This document shows positions 9,101 to 16,473 of a stretch of DNA of 64,000 nucleotides, in pieces. The stretch is from an uncultured Lachnospira sp. (GTDB taxonomy: Bacteria; Bacillota; Clostridia; Lachnospirales; Lachnospiraceae). A program made the translations under genes and the position numbers. How positions within the stretch are numbered: position 1 is the first letter of the stretch; each line of letters begins with the position of its first letter. The stretch spans positions 19,659 through 83,658 of the forward strand of contig CAMHLZ010000005.1 in assembly GCA_946186125.1 (NCBI GenBank). Direction: 5' to 3'. A model generated the notes under the pieces. It did not search any database. It worked only from the letters and a program-made list of their open reading frames with translations, and had not been told where the DNA came from.

Positions 9101-12100
9101 AAGATCCTGCTTCATAAGTAAATCCGCCTCTTGATATACATGAATTTTCTTCACTGTCCCAGGCGTAAAGTTCTAATATATACTCTCCGTCAGACAAATC
9201 AGAGGTACTTATACTTGCAATTTCTGAATGGTCAATTGCTTCTGTTCCGCTGACAAGCACAGTTTTTGAATCTTCATTATCTTTTCTGTACAGAGTAAGA
9301 TTATATCCTTCTAATTTTTCATTATCACTGACAGAAGCCGTAATAACAACCTCGTCATTTTCAGAATCCAAAGATATTGTCTCAATTGCACATTCCGGCG
9401 GTATCCTGTCTTTTACTTCTTTTCTGACAGTTATCACCATATAAACAGTTGATGAAAGACCAGCTTTATCTTTAGCTGTAATTGTGTATTTATAATATCC
9501 TTCTTCAAGCGAATCAACATTAATTGTATCAATTACATCTTCTATGACTTCTTCATTTGATGTCTTAACAACCTCAACATCTGATTCTTCGTTTGTTTCA
9601 ACATTTAACTTTGATTTTGTAATAGTATATGAATCCAAAGCTTTATTATCTTTAATAGTACCAACTATATCCGTATCACCTGAAATAGAACCATCCTTAG
9701 GACTGTCTATTATAATTTCAGGGGGAGTCTTGTCAGTATTATCAATAACTGTAACTTCTTCACTCTTACTTGATACATTTCCTGAAAGGTCTGTAGCCGT
9801 TACTGTAACATTTAATTTACAAGCCTCATTTGCAGTTACAATAAATCTTCCATAATTGTTACTTACAACTTCATCGTTACATTTTATTACAAAATCACTT
9901 ACTCCGTTATCATCCTCAGCATATGCTTCTACTGAAAACTCTTCTCCAACTTCCAATAAAGTCTTACTTACAATAAGTGTTACCTCCGGAGCAGTATTAT
10001 CCTCCGGCTTTACATATACCCTGGCATCGTTTGTATTAATTGTTCTCACACAAGGCCTTGAATATGCACCTTCTATATCCTTTGATACATATTTTACAAT
10101 GTAGATTTTTCCCATTTCCACTTCTGACGGGAATCTTCCTTCTGTCCATGCGGTTTCGTTTAATTCTTTATAATAGAATTTTTCTTCTCTAATTCCTTTT
10201 TGAGAATCAGAAGGATGGTCTGCATCACTAGAATCATATGCAACATTTACAATACATTTCTTTCCGTCTGTTGACTGCATAAGGTTAATACTCATATCTG
10301 CCACCGGTCTGTTGTGGGCAAGGATGAGTTTCTTATACTCGTCAGTATCAGCATACTTTATGTAATCCTTTAAATTCTCATTTCCATGTGTAGGGTCATC
10401 CGATACTATATGAGTTATCTTATATGCACCTGAATTCTCAAATAATGTTACAGGCTCATTTGTTACAAACTCATCATGGGTTCCGTTTCCCTCGTTAAAT
10501 ACTGATGAATCATATTCATATTTCCACTCATCAGTTCCAACTTCATCATTCTCAGGATCCGAATATGTATCTGAATATGAGACCGGCTCATCTGTCGTTA
10601 TTGTTTCATATATCTTGTAATCCTTTGAAAGAACATCATTTTTTATTCTTGATACAATCTGATTAACAGCTTTAACAACCGTTATATCATCCTCACTGAT
10701 TTCTTCATCTTCAGCTTTTTGTGTTAACTGAATATTCTCTCCAAAGCCATCAATAATATTCAAAAGTCTGTTGTATGAATCAATTGACTTGTCATTACCT
10801 ATTCCAAAAAACATTACATCATTCGACATAAGTGCCGCTGCAACATCAGAAGTCTTTCCGTCCTCTGAAAGTTCCGGAATTACCTCACCACTTAAGTTAA
10901 TCACATAATGATTAGTACCCGGCAGCCATTCATGCTCATTAATAACATCACTAAGACTCTTTCCCGTTACAGTCTGCATTGTAATATTTTTAAAAGTAAA
11001 ATACGACTGCTGACTACAACAATGACTTCCATGACTGATAATCGGTCCGTATCCATATGCATCTACTCCATCATCCGGAAGTACATACTCATTTACCAGC
11101 AATTCACCGTCATCATATACTGTTATAGTGTTTTTATCTACTATTATTCTAAAATGATGGTTTGCATAAAGATTCTTTATATTAAATGTCTTTAAACATT
11201 TACCGTATCTTTCAACATTTCCGGATCTTGTCTCCCTGAAAACATCTAACTTAGTCCTGTTAATCTGAACAATCTTTAATCCCATTTGTGTAACCAGCAC
11301 ACAATATCCCTGTAAATAGTTTTCTTCATCATTTACAGCAGTATTAAAGAGGAATCCTCCACCTTCCATACTGTGCCAGTCAGTTTTATCTCTCTGAAGA
11401 TCAAAATCAAATATTTTCTTACTTGCACTATTATCTTCTACATAAAGAAAATCTTTCAAAGCATCATAGCTGTATCCAAGCATCTTTATATCTTTTCCAT
11501 CATAAATAATATGCTTATCAAGTGTCGGCAGATATCTGTCTTTGTAATTATAATGGTCATACTCTTTCCATGCGAAAGTATCTGTTGCATTTAATGATGA
11601 TGTCTCAACAGTTGTAACTCTCGCATCAATTCCATTTTCTTTTAAAAATTCTTTAACCTTTGCACTTTCAGCAGCATAATCGCTTAATTCATCACTTCCG
11701 GCGCTTCCTATAGTGAATATGATATCAGCCATTTTGTTTTTCTCTATCTTCATTGCAGAAGTTGGTGCCTGATTCACTATTTCAAATTCTTTTTCTATCT
11801 GACCTTTTAAAAATACAGACTCATCTATCAATGATAAAATTGTATCATCAAATTTTTCCTGAATATCAAGTGTTATTTTATACTTACCAACATTTGATAA
11901 TTCATACGTAAATGCCAGTTCATCAGAAATTTCATTTAATGCATCTAAATCGTAATCATGCGTATCAATGACTTCTGTTTCATCAAAGTTTCCATCATTA
12001 TTTTCATCATAATACAGTTTGTAATTCTTATATATTATGTAATCTCCTAATTCTGATACAGAACCGTCTGTAATCTTTATATCAGCCTGTCCATTACTAT

Positions 12101-13373
12101 TTCTTACAAACTTATAATCATCTGCTGCTTCGCCTTCAACTGCAGTCATTTCAAATCCGGCAACAGGAGCCTCATCATCAACTATTGTAATAATTTCTTC
12201 TGCCGGAAATTCATCATAACCATCAGTTACCATTGCATTTATTCTGTAAGTTCCACTCTCTTTAAACAACAATTCCCTATGAGTATTGGTTGTCTTACTG
12301 TCATCAACCATACATACCTCATCCATCGTTGCAATAACATTTCCGTCACTGTCTATCTTATTAATATCAAGAGTGGTTTCATCCATAAGCAGATACTCAA
12401 CCTCACCTTGTATATCAAGATCAATATCTATCTTACGGTTTACCTTTTTGTTGCCCGTAGTTATGACAGATACAGAATCAATCTGTGGAATGTGTCTTCT
12501 TGGTACATAAGGGCATACGTATCCCGTATCATTCCAGCCTTTTACCTTCACACAGTTATTACCTGCTTTGTAATCACTGTACTTCATCATTACAGAATCG
12601 TTCCAGAGATATTCATCATTACCTCTGAAAAATCTAAGTTCTGTAGCACCTTCATCTTCTTTTGTAACCACATATCTGAAAACTTGTGTTTCAGGAGAAT
12701 CACTAAGTCTTATAGGCACTAATTTTTCTTTATCCGCTTCACTGATTTTTATATCATTTCCTTTGTTATCCTTTTTCGAATACTCTGTAAAATTAACATA
12801 AAAAACTGCATTTCCTTTTTCCCAGTTAAATCCACCGTTTTCATCTGTAAATTCGTAGAAATCGAGATAAACCACGTCTCCTTCTTTGAAATAATCATAC
12901 GTTACACTGGGTTTACCGTCCCAATAACCATGTTCAGGCACTGTCGCATGATACGTGCTCTTCCATGTGGAATAATCATTTCTGTTGCTTCCTCTTCCAC
13001 CTGCACTCCATGAGTTCCACTGTTTCTTTTTATCAGGGCTTAATCTGTTAAAAGTAAAATTATAAGCCTTTGCTCTGATTCTAAGACTCCAGGTCCTTGA
13101 ATCTTCCTTTTTCATAGTGTAATAATCATGTCCGTTAGTATTATCCACGGCCTGAATAACCGCATTATTATTACCAATCCATCCACTCTCAGTATCATCT
13201 CTGAAATAGATAGTTGTAAATGCATCCGGAACTTCTGACGCATATGCCGTCTCCTCCGGAAAACTAAAACTAATACTTGTAACAAACATTACAAATGCCA
13301 GGATAACACTTATAGGTCTTCTGACTTTTTTTGACATAAAAAAAGAGAATACTTTCCCAATTCTTGTGTTCAT
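3150..13373 (-). CDS. Giant secreted Rhs/YD-repeat toxin with Hint and HNH tip
   Basis: This is a 3,407-residue Sec-exported polymorphic toxin. The start is chosen at the ATG preceded by AAAGGAG. Residues 1-45 form a signal peptide ending near AYA. Residues about 48-190 resemble a carbohydrate-binding module. About 545-860 contain VWA-like segments and a LamG-like strand region. About 1120-1750 are bacterial Ig-like repeats. About 1758-1925 resemble DUF6531. More than 30 YD repeats fill about 1938-3048 and end with the Rhs core motif NPVMNTDPSGYFS. A hydrophobic stretch precedes a Hint domain at about 3174-3313 (CFTEDTLV to VLVHN). The last 94 residues hold DAHHILPQKF and later QHNEH, an HNH-like nuclease. 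No LPXTG anchor is visible. By analogy with WapA, the tip would be cleaved off and enter neighbouring cells. Confidence 0.9.
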   Translation of the reverse strand: MNTRIGKVFSFFMSKKVRRPISVILAFVMFVTSISFSFPEETAYASEVPDAFTTIYFRDDTESGWIGNNNAVIQAVDNTNGHDYYTMKKEDSRTWSLRIRAKAYNFTFNRLSPDKKKQWNSWSAGGRGSNRNDYSTWKSTYHATVPEHGYWDGKPSVTYDYFKEGDVVYLDFYEFTDENGGFNWEKGNAVFYVNFTEYSKKDNKGNDIKISEADKEKLVPIRLSDSPETQVFRYVVTKEDEGATELRFFRGNDEYLWNDSVMMKYSDYKAGNNCVKVKGWNDTGYVCPYVPRRHIPQIDSVSVITTGNKKVNRKIDIDLDIQGEVEYLLMDETTLDINKIDSDGNVIATMDEVCMVDDSKTTNTHRELLFKESGTYRINAMVTDGYDEFPAEEIITIVDDEAPVAGFEMTAVEGEAADDYKFVRNSNGQADIKITDGSVSELGDYIIYKNYKLYYDENNDGNFDETEVIDTHDYDLDALNEISDELAFTYELSNVGKYKITLDIQEKFDDTILSLIDESVFLKGQIEKEFEIVNQAPTSAMKIEKNKMADIIFTIGSAGSDELSDYAAESAKVKEFLKENGIDARVTTVETSSLNATDTFAWKEYDHYNYKDRYLPTLDKHIIYDGKDIKMLGYSYDALKDFLYVEDNSASKKIFDFDLQRDKTDWHSMEGGGFLFNTAVNDEENYLQGYCVLVTQMGLKIVQINRTKLDVFRETRSGNVERYGKCLKTFNIKNLYANHHFRIIVDKNTITVYDDGELLVNEYVLPDDGVDAYGYGPIISHGSHCCSQQSYFTFKNITMQTVTGKSLSDVINEHEWLPGTNHYVINLSGEVIPELSEDGKTSDVAAALMSNDVMFFGIGNDKSIDSYNRLLNIIDGFGENIQLTQKAEDEEISEDDITVVKAVNQIVSRIKNDVLSKDYKIYETITTDEPVSYSDTYSDPENDEVGTDEWKYEYDSSVFNEGNGTHDEFVTNEPVTLFENSGAYKITHIVSDDPTHGNENLKDYIKYADTDEYKKLILAHNRPVADMSINLMQSTDGKKCIVNVAYDSSDADHPSDSQKGIREEKFYYKELNETAWTEGRFPSEVEMGKIYIVKYVSKDIEGAYSRPCVRTINTNDARVYVKPEDNTAPEVTLIVSKTLLEVGEEFSVEAYAEDDNGVSDFVIKCNDEVVSNNYGRFIVTANEACKLNVTVTATDLSGNVSSKSEEVTVIDNTDKTPPEIIIDSPKDGSISGDTDIVGTIKDNKALDSYTITKSKLNVETNEESDVEVVKTSNEEVIEDVIDTINVDSLEEGYYKYTITAKDKAGLSSTVYMVITVRKEVKDRIPPECAIETISLDSENDEVVITASVSDNEKLEGYNLTLYRKDNEDSKTVLVSGTEAIDHSEIASISTSDLSDGEYILELYAWDSEENSCISRGGFTYEAGSSENVVKRNDDITPPVIAGNIKASTDDKGLHISLNGSITDDNLKEYNVITGKKNDDGVVENEVLIKKGNTSIIDSDIASYTYGEILPGDYVVYVTAEDGAGNMTRASYIVTVTKNGTIDDKKNNGGGGSNIEEDNKYYGDLNLTLSTTATDAGNVVYGYITFPKNAKNVSVTSDRGEVSLNGRIATINNSEPGLLTVTLSAEIDGEIKKVEKSVRYYDKSDKNAPVAELISPEPDSDLGIKTDIVGTVKDEEGLAYYVLEYKLNGTENYTELAKGYNNIENVTLATLDKTMLMNGSYSIRLTAVDNGGNIVRTERCVNVNGDLKVGNMAIGFTDINTNVAGIPLSVTRNYDSRNKASGDFGTGWTLGLNSVKLTESHDIATGYEMVQSGIAFSTKYEMVETYSHDITVSYGDGTCDRFKVSFSPQRRALVPIYDVNLNFVCVTNKKVKLELEGSNYALVYNNFLLFDNFEMSENHSYILTKEDGTKLYISPKYGLTKAVDTNGNTITVSKNGFKHSNGMGIDFTRDKNGRITKATEKDKDGNEIDSMSYVYDENDNLIMNIDKAGRNVTYTYDNNHNLIDIIDPSGIAVARNEYDDEGRLVATIDADGNRTEYEHDVDSKTEVIRDRMGNPTVYTYDDNGNILKTVDALGNVTTNTYDKNNNKLSSTDANGNTTYFKYDSDNNLKSLTTADGTVEELTYNELNTVTDIKFAGKNMASMNYDSKGNLTKAEDSLGNSTEFTYEKDGKLSSVADEIGTVHKLKYDTDGNLISMEDGNGNTTKYDYDENGRCVGVTVARTNENGNKEEYTSRYVYDVAGNVISEISNSGVVTTYEYDYRNNKTAEITADGIRTNYEYDNQSNLTKITYSDGTFEEFTYDKNGNNITARDRMGVTVTMTYDKINRLIKKTFADGSSEDYKYDANGNIISVTNVEGGVIKYSYDSMNRNTKIEDAYGNISKFEYNERSLLTKFTDALGNVFEYEYDLNGNQTGLLYPDGTKEKLVYDARNRVVKKIDRENHETSYIYNGVDLLTEVIDACGNSYKYEYDETNELVKVTDAKGNETKYVYDADGRVTKLVNAAGKTAEYTYDSYGKVVGYKDYKGNQNTYVYDENGYLTRFSCSDGNTDFTYDDFGRLSKVNDSHGEIAYTYDDFGRMSSKKTYDLGLTKYTYTSSDDIKSVTHNVNGVDVAGTTYDYDLMDRVVRVVAHDGVATLYEYDAIGNRTLVKHEGGLSVRYRYDVCSRVINQTVTDKDSNVLMYYDYSYGDAGERTKTVEVVRNSADDANARIISYQYKYDELLRLEKEVISIKEDIAFDDVITSDADGKVVLSKFNAFAGSITNEYEYDSVSNRTSKNTVIAGDVDGYADEIKEGTTSYTYNELNQLLSARTAEDESVDYSYDDNGNLISESGSITKAYTYSSQNKLLTATISEGSNVTIESYEYDYEGNRISKQTGEEDKVYYLNDTYDELTQVALELKKVYNSDGDECLNVSKYYTRGTELLSTDIVGTNEAGEVSVNKKHYIQDVHGSVTALVQNTSENSVVICDTYTYDAYGNLLKKTGNTDNDYLYTGEQYNESTGLYYLRARYMNPQTGTFISMDSYAGTLDNPVSLHKYLYANANPVMNTDPSGYFSLAECSVAQSINNILSATRAYLDIKRIMSWVNMAVTAYDVGVQIRAVLCGEASILDVALAVAKGMVTQALISCFAKAIVGEAATYLLKVFGVVSDVDELVDAIKAKDPEKIIIASLRIALDIFTFSCQCFTEDTLVETTDGSKKISDVKAGDEIYAYNIQNGENEVCKVKDVSVTKTDTLVHVKLSDGSEIKTTMYHPFFVENGKDEAWVAASNLEKGDKLHSIDERELFVEEVIVEKLSERIEVYNLEIDGLHTYYAGSVLVHNRCKLGENMKKQGGDPGADYDAHHILPQKFREFFQKAGIDIDSPEYGIWVQHNEHRAGSRSYNALWERQISIWKKNNSGTKADIIAFINSLERLW

Positions 13374-13731
13374 TTTTCTTTCTCCTTTAAAAATATTCTT
13401 CAGGGACAAATCACAAGACTTCCTTCTAAGTACACTCTATAATAAACTTTTTAATTGTCACATAAAAATTATATCTTAATAAATAATTATACGGCTCAAT
13501 ATAAAACTATTAAAATAACCTTTATATCCAATATGATAATGTCAAATCAGAGGATATACCTCATATGAAGTTAGTCTTTCCATGATGCAGTATTCCATAT
13601 GAAGTTGGTCTATCCATGATGTAGCATTTCATATTAAACACAAAAATCATATTTATCATTTACCGCCTGAGCAGAGTACATATTATCAAAATTATAACAA
13701 TTTGTCAACATTGTATTATTTTTCAAACATG
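13374..13731. other. Divergent intergenic region, Rhs gene / amylase
   Basis: This AT-rich spacer separates the Rhs gene (-) and the amylase gene (+), so it must hold two divergent promoters. I can place only the amylase promoter (13732-13760) with any confidence. A two-unit tandem repeat occupies 13562-13630. No good TTGACA/TATAAT pair is apparent for the Rhs gene. Confidence 0.5.
13562..13630. repeat. Two-unit 34-35 bp tandem repeat
   Basis: Two consecutive units begin CATATGAAGTTAGTCTTTCC and CATATGAAGTTGGTCTATCC and continue ATGATGCAG/ATGATGTAG. The second unit is followed by the start of a third (ATATT). The array lies between the two divergent genes and could be a pair of regulator binding sites. 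Confidence 0.65.
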
Positions 13732-13760
13732 TTGACTAACACCCATAAATCCTATACCAT
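13732..13760 (+). promoter_or_regulatory. Probable promoter of the GH13 amylase gene
   Basis: TTGACT at 13732-13737 and TACCAT at 13755-13760 are separated by 17 nt and lie about 40 nt before the start codon. The -35 box is good and the -10 box is weak. Confidence 0.45.
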
Positions 13761-13799
13761 ATATTAGTAAGATATTAATTTAACAGAAAGAGGTTTTAT

Positions 13800-15224
13800 A
13801 TGAAAAAAATTTTTAAATCATTAACCGCATGCACTCTGGCAATTTCCATGTGTTTTTCCATGTCTGCATGCCAGTCGTCTTCAACCTCAAAGAAGGTTGA
13901 TACTTTTAAAGAAGATGAAGTTGTTTCAGGCGACAGATTGCAGGCTGACTGGGCTGACACTGCAATTATTTACGAAGTAAATGTAAGGCAATATACCCCT
14001 GAAGGTACTTTCAACGCTTTTAGTACACATTTAGAAAGATTGAAGGATATGGGAGTAAATACCTTATGGTTCATGCCAATCTATTCTATTTCACAGGTTA
14101 ATAAAAAAGGAACTCTTGGCTCCTACTACTCTATCAGTGATTATAAAAATGTTAATTCTGAATTTGGTACTATGGAAGATTTCAAATCACTTGTGGACAA
14201 GGCTCATGAGATGGGATTTCATGTGATACTCGACTGGGTTGGAAACCATACCGGCTGGGATCATGTCTGGATTAATGAGCATCCTGAATATTATCTTAAA
14301 GATGAAACCGGTGAAATCACTTGTCCTCTTGGAACGGACTGGGTCGATGTCGCACAGCTTGATTATACCAACGATGATTTGAGAGCAGCTATGATTGACG
14401 CTATGAGCTTTTGGATAAAAGATATGGACGTGGATGGTTTCAGATGTGATTATGCCCAGGGAGTAGCAATTGATTTCTGGGAAGATGCACGAAAAGAACT
14501 TGATAAAATCAAACCGGTTTACATGGTTGCTGAGGACGGAACAAACAGTCTTTCACTTATGAACAGCGCATTTGACAGTGATTACAATTTTGAATTATAT
14601 GATGCTATAAAATTCACTGCTAAAATGCCTAATTCAGCAGATGACTTAAAACAATATATGAATCCTGAACTTCCTTACGGTGCTTATAAAATGAACTTTC
14701 TTGATAACCATGATAAAAATACGTACAACGGAACTATTGGAGACCGGTTCTCTCCTGAAGCACTTGGAGCATTATTTACGGTTATCTTCACGTCAGAAGG
14801 TTTACCTCTTATCTATTCCGGTAACGAAGAGGATGACAATATAACGCTTGAATTTTTTGAAAAAGATGATATTGAATTTGGAGATTATAAGTACGAAGAG
14901 CTTCTTACAAAGCTTTGTCATATTAAAACTTCCAACGAGCCACTTTTCAATGGAATCGCCGGTGGAAAGATTAGGTATATTGATACTGATAATGAAAATA
15001 TTCTGTGTTATGAACGTGTAAAAAACGGTAAAAAGATAACAACTATTATCAACTGCAGCAAAGAGGAACAGACTGTTAAGTATACCCGTACAGTTGATGC
15101 AGGAAAGATTTTACTTCACGGAGATTCAACAGGCATAAAAGAGTCAGATAATCAAAAACTTAATCCTGATGACTTAAATAAAATGCAGCCTTGGGAATAC
15201 TACATAATTTATTCCGAAAAATAA
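13800..15224 (+). CDS. GH13 alpha-amylase family lipoprotein
   Basis: This 474-residue enzyme probably cleaves alpha-1,4-glucans at the cell surface. A lipoprotein signal peptide ends in the lipobox MSAC (Cys24). The GH13 barrel shows region I as DWVGNH (145-150), the nucleophile in GFRCD (Asp217), the acid in VAED (Glu245) and the third acidic residue in NHD (Asp305). The short C-terminal part looks like the usual beta-sandwich. AGAGG precedes the start. The gene stands alone between a divergent promoter region and a bidirectional terminator. With MalE/F/G and the GH31 enzyme elsewhere in the window it fits a starch or maltodextrin pathway. Exact substrate specificity within GH13 cannot be read from the sequence. 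Confidence 0.9.
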   Translation: MKKIFKSLTACTLAISMCFSMSACQSSSTSKKVDTFKEDEVVSGDRLQADWADTAIIYEVNVRQYTPEGTFNAFSTHLERLKDMGVNTLWFMPIYSISQVNKKGTLGSYYSISDYKNVNSEFGTMEDFKSLVDKAHEMGFHVILDWVGNHTGWDHVWINEHPEYYLKDETGEITCPLGTDWVDVAQLDYTNDDLRAAMIDAMSFWIKDMDVDGFRCDYAQGVAIDFWEDARKELDKIKPVYMVAEDGTNSLSLMNSAFDSDYNFELYDAIKFTAKMPNSADDLKQYMNPELPYGAYKMNFLDNHDKNTYNGTIGDRFSPEALGALFTVIFTSEGLPLIYSGNEEDDNITLEFFEKDDIEFGDYKYEELLTKLCHIKTSNEPLFNGIAGGKIRYIDTDNENILCYERVKNGKKITTIINCSKEEQTVKYTRTVDAGKILLHGDSTGIKESDNQKLNPDDLNKMQPWEYYIIYSEK

Positions 15225-15228
15225 AAAA

Positions 15229-15258
15229 TAAAAAAGAGTTCGTAAGAACTCTTTTTTA
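15229..15258. terminator. Bidirectional terminator, amylase / HD-GYP gene
   Basis: AAAAGAGTTC-GTAA-GAACTCTTTT is a perfect stem flanked by A and T runs. It lies between two convergent genes and overlaps the stop codon of the - strand gene. Confidence 0.9.
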
Positions 15259-16452
15259 ATCTTTTATTCCGTATACTTCCTTTATCTCAGGATAACATTT
15301 TATAAACAATCTTACTGCCTCCGGAGCAAACTGTTTTCCGCTCTGACTTACAATCTCTTCATATACTTTTTCCGGAGACCATCCTTCTTTGTAAGAACGA
15401 GGAGAAACCAAAGCATCAAATACATCCAATACCGCAATATATCTGGAATAATATTCAATATCTTCTCCTTTTATATTATGATATCCTTTTCCATCCCATC
15501 TCTCATGGTGATAATAAGCAATATTTCTCGCCATCTCCATAATTCTTCCGGGAGCATTCTGTAAAAGTTTTCTTCCTTCATCTGTGTGACGTTTGACTAT
15601 CTCATACTCTTCATCAGTAAGTCTTGTCTGCTTTTCGATAAGTTCATTAGGTATCATCAATTTTCCAACATCATGAAGCATGGATGCAATACCTAAATAT
15701 TCAATCTCATTGTCATCCTTACAAATATATTTACCAAATATTCTCGCACATTTTGCAACTCGTCTGATATGTCCTCCGGTCTGTTGAGAACTTGACTCAG
15801 ATATATCAGCAATCGCATAGACAAGCTCCTCCTGTGTTCTTCTCATCTCATTGTGACTTGCCTCAATATTTATGGCATTATAATACAACTGATTCAACTG
15901 TGCATTTGCCCTCTTTATCGACATAAATTCTACAATAACTACCACTGTAAATATAAGGCACATCGGTAATGCACTTCCCTGCATCAATGTTGATATATTA
16001 TTCGATGCAATAGATTCATCTGCACATACAATAGCATTTGCAATATTTCCCGCAATTATTCCCAGATAAGAGATTACAGCAGTAAATATATATAATGCTA
16101 TATCCGCATAAAACGATGCAATCAAAATAGGCAAAACAAATGTAATCGCTACATGATAAGAAAAAAATGAGTATAACGCAACAACTGCAAGGGTAATACA
16201 TATTGTAATACCATATCTCAAAGTTGTCTGTTTATTCTTTAATTTCATTACCAGCACACACGGTATTAACAGAAATATCATTGTTGTGAATGTGCCTAAA
16301 AACGTAAGGTACTTATCCAACTTAAAAAACAATCCCAAAGAATTCATCAAACAGACTGCCAATATAATAGTAGCTGAAATCTCAGAGGCCTTTGCTATAA
16401 TTTCATCAGCTTCAACATCATTTATTTTTTCGTATTCTTTCCAATTTAACAA
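15256..16452 (-). CDS. Membrane HD-GYP domain phosphodiesterase-like protein
   Basis: The N-terminal half (residues 25-185) holds six or seven membrane segments. The C-terminal half is an HD-GYP domain, a family that hydrolyses cyclic-di-GMP or related dinucleotides. The HD pair is His260-Asp261 in MLHDVGK and the HHE motif is at 315-317 (HHERWDGKGYHN). The GYP triplet reads GYH at 323-325, a deviation that may or may not affect activity. The gene starts 21 nt after the stop of the PAS/GGDEF gene and is probably co-transcribed with it. The pair looks like a small cyclic-dinucleotide signalling unit. Confidence 0.88.
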   Translation of the reverse strand: MLNWKEYEKINDVEADEIIAKASEISATIILAVCLMNSLGLFFKLDKYLTFLGTFTTMIFLLIPCVLVMKLKNKQTTLRYGITICITLAVVALYSFFSYHVAITFVLPILIASFYADIALYIFTAVISYLGIIAGNIANAIVCADESIASNNISTLMQGSALPMCLIFTVVVIVEFMSIKRANAQLNQLYYNAINIEASHNEMRRTQEELVYAIADISESSSQQTGGHIRRVAKCARIFGKYICKDDNEIEYLGIASMLHDVGKLMIPNELIEKQTRLTDEEYEIVKRHTDEGRKLLQNAPGRIMEMARNIAYYHHERWDGKGYHNIKGEDIEYYSRYIAVLDVFDALVSPRSYKEGWSPEKVYEEIVSQSGKQFAPEAVRLFIKCYPEIKEVYGIKD

Positions 16453-16473
16453 TGAACTTTTCCTCCAACATCT

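Noticed and set aside
12279..12722. A 147-codon + strand frame opposite the Rhs gene.
   Set aside because: It is a shadow of the long repetitive Rhs gene, has no ribosome binding site and no recognisable protein features.
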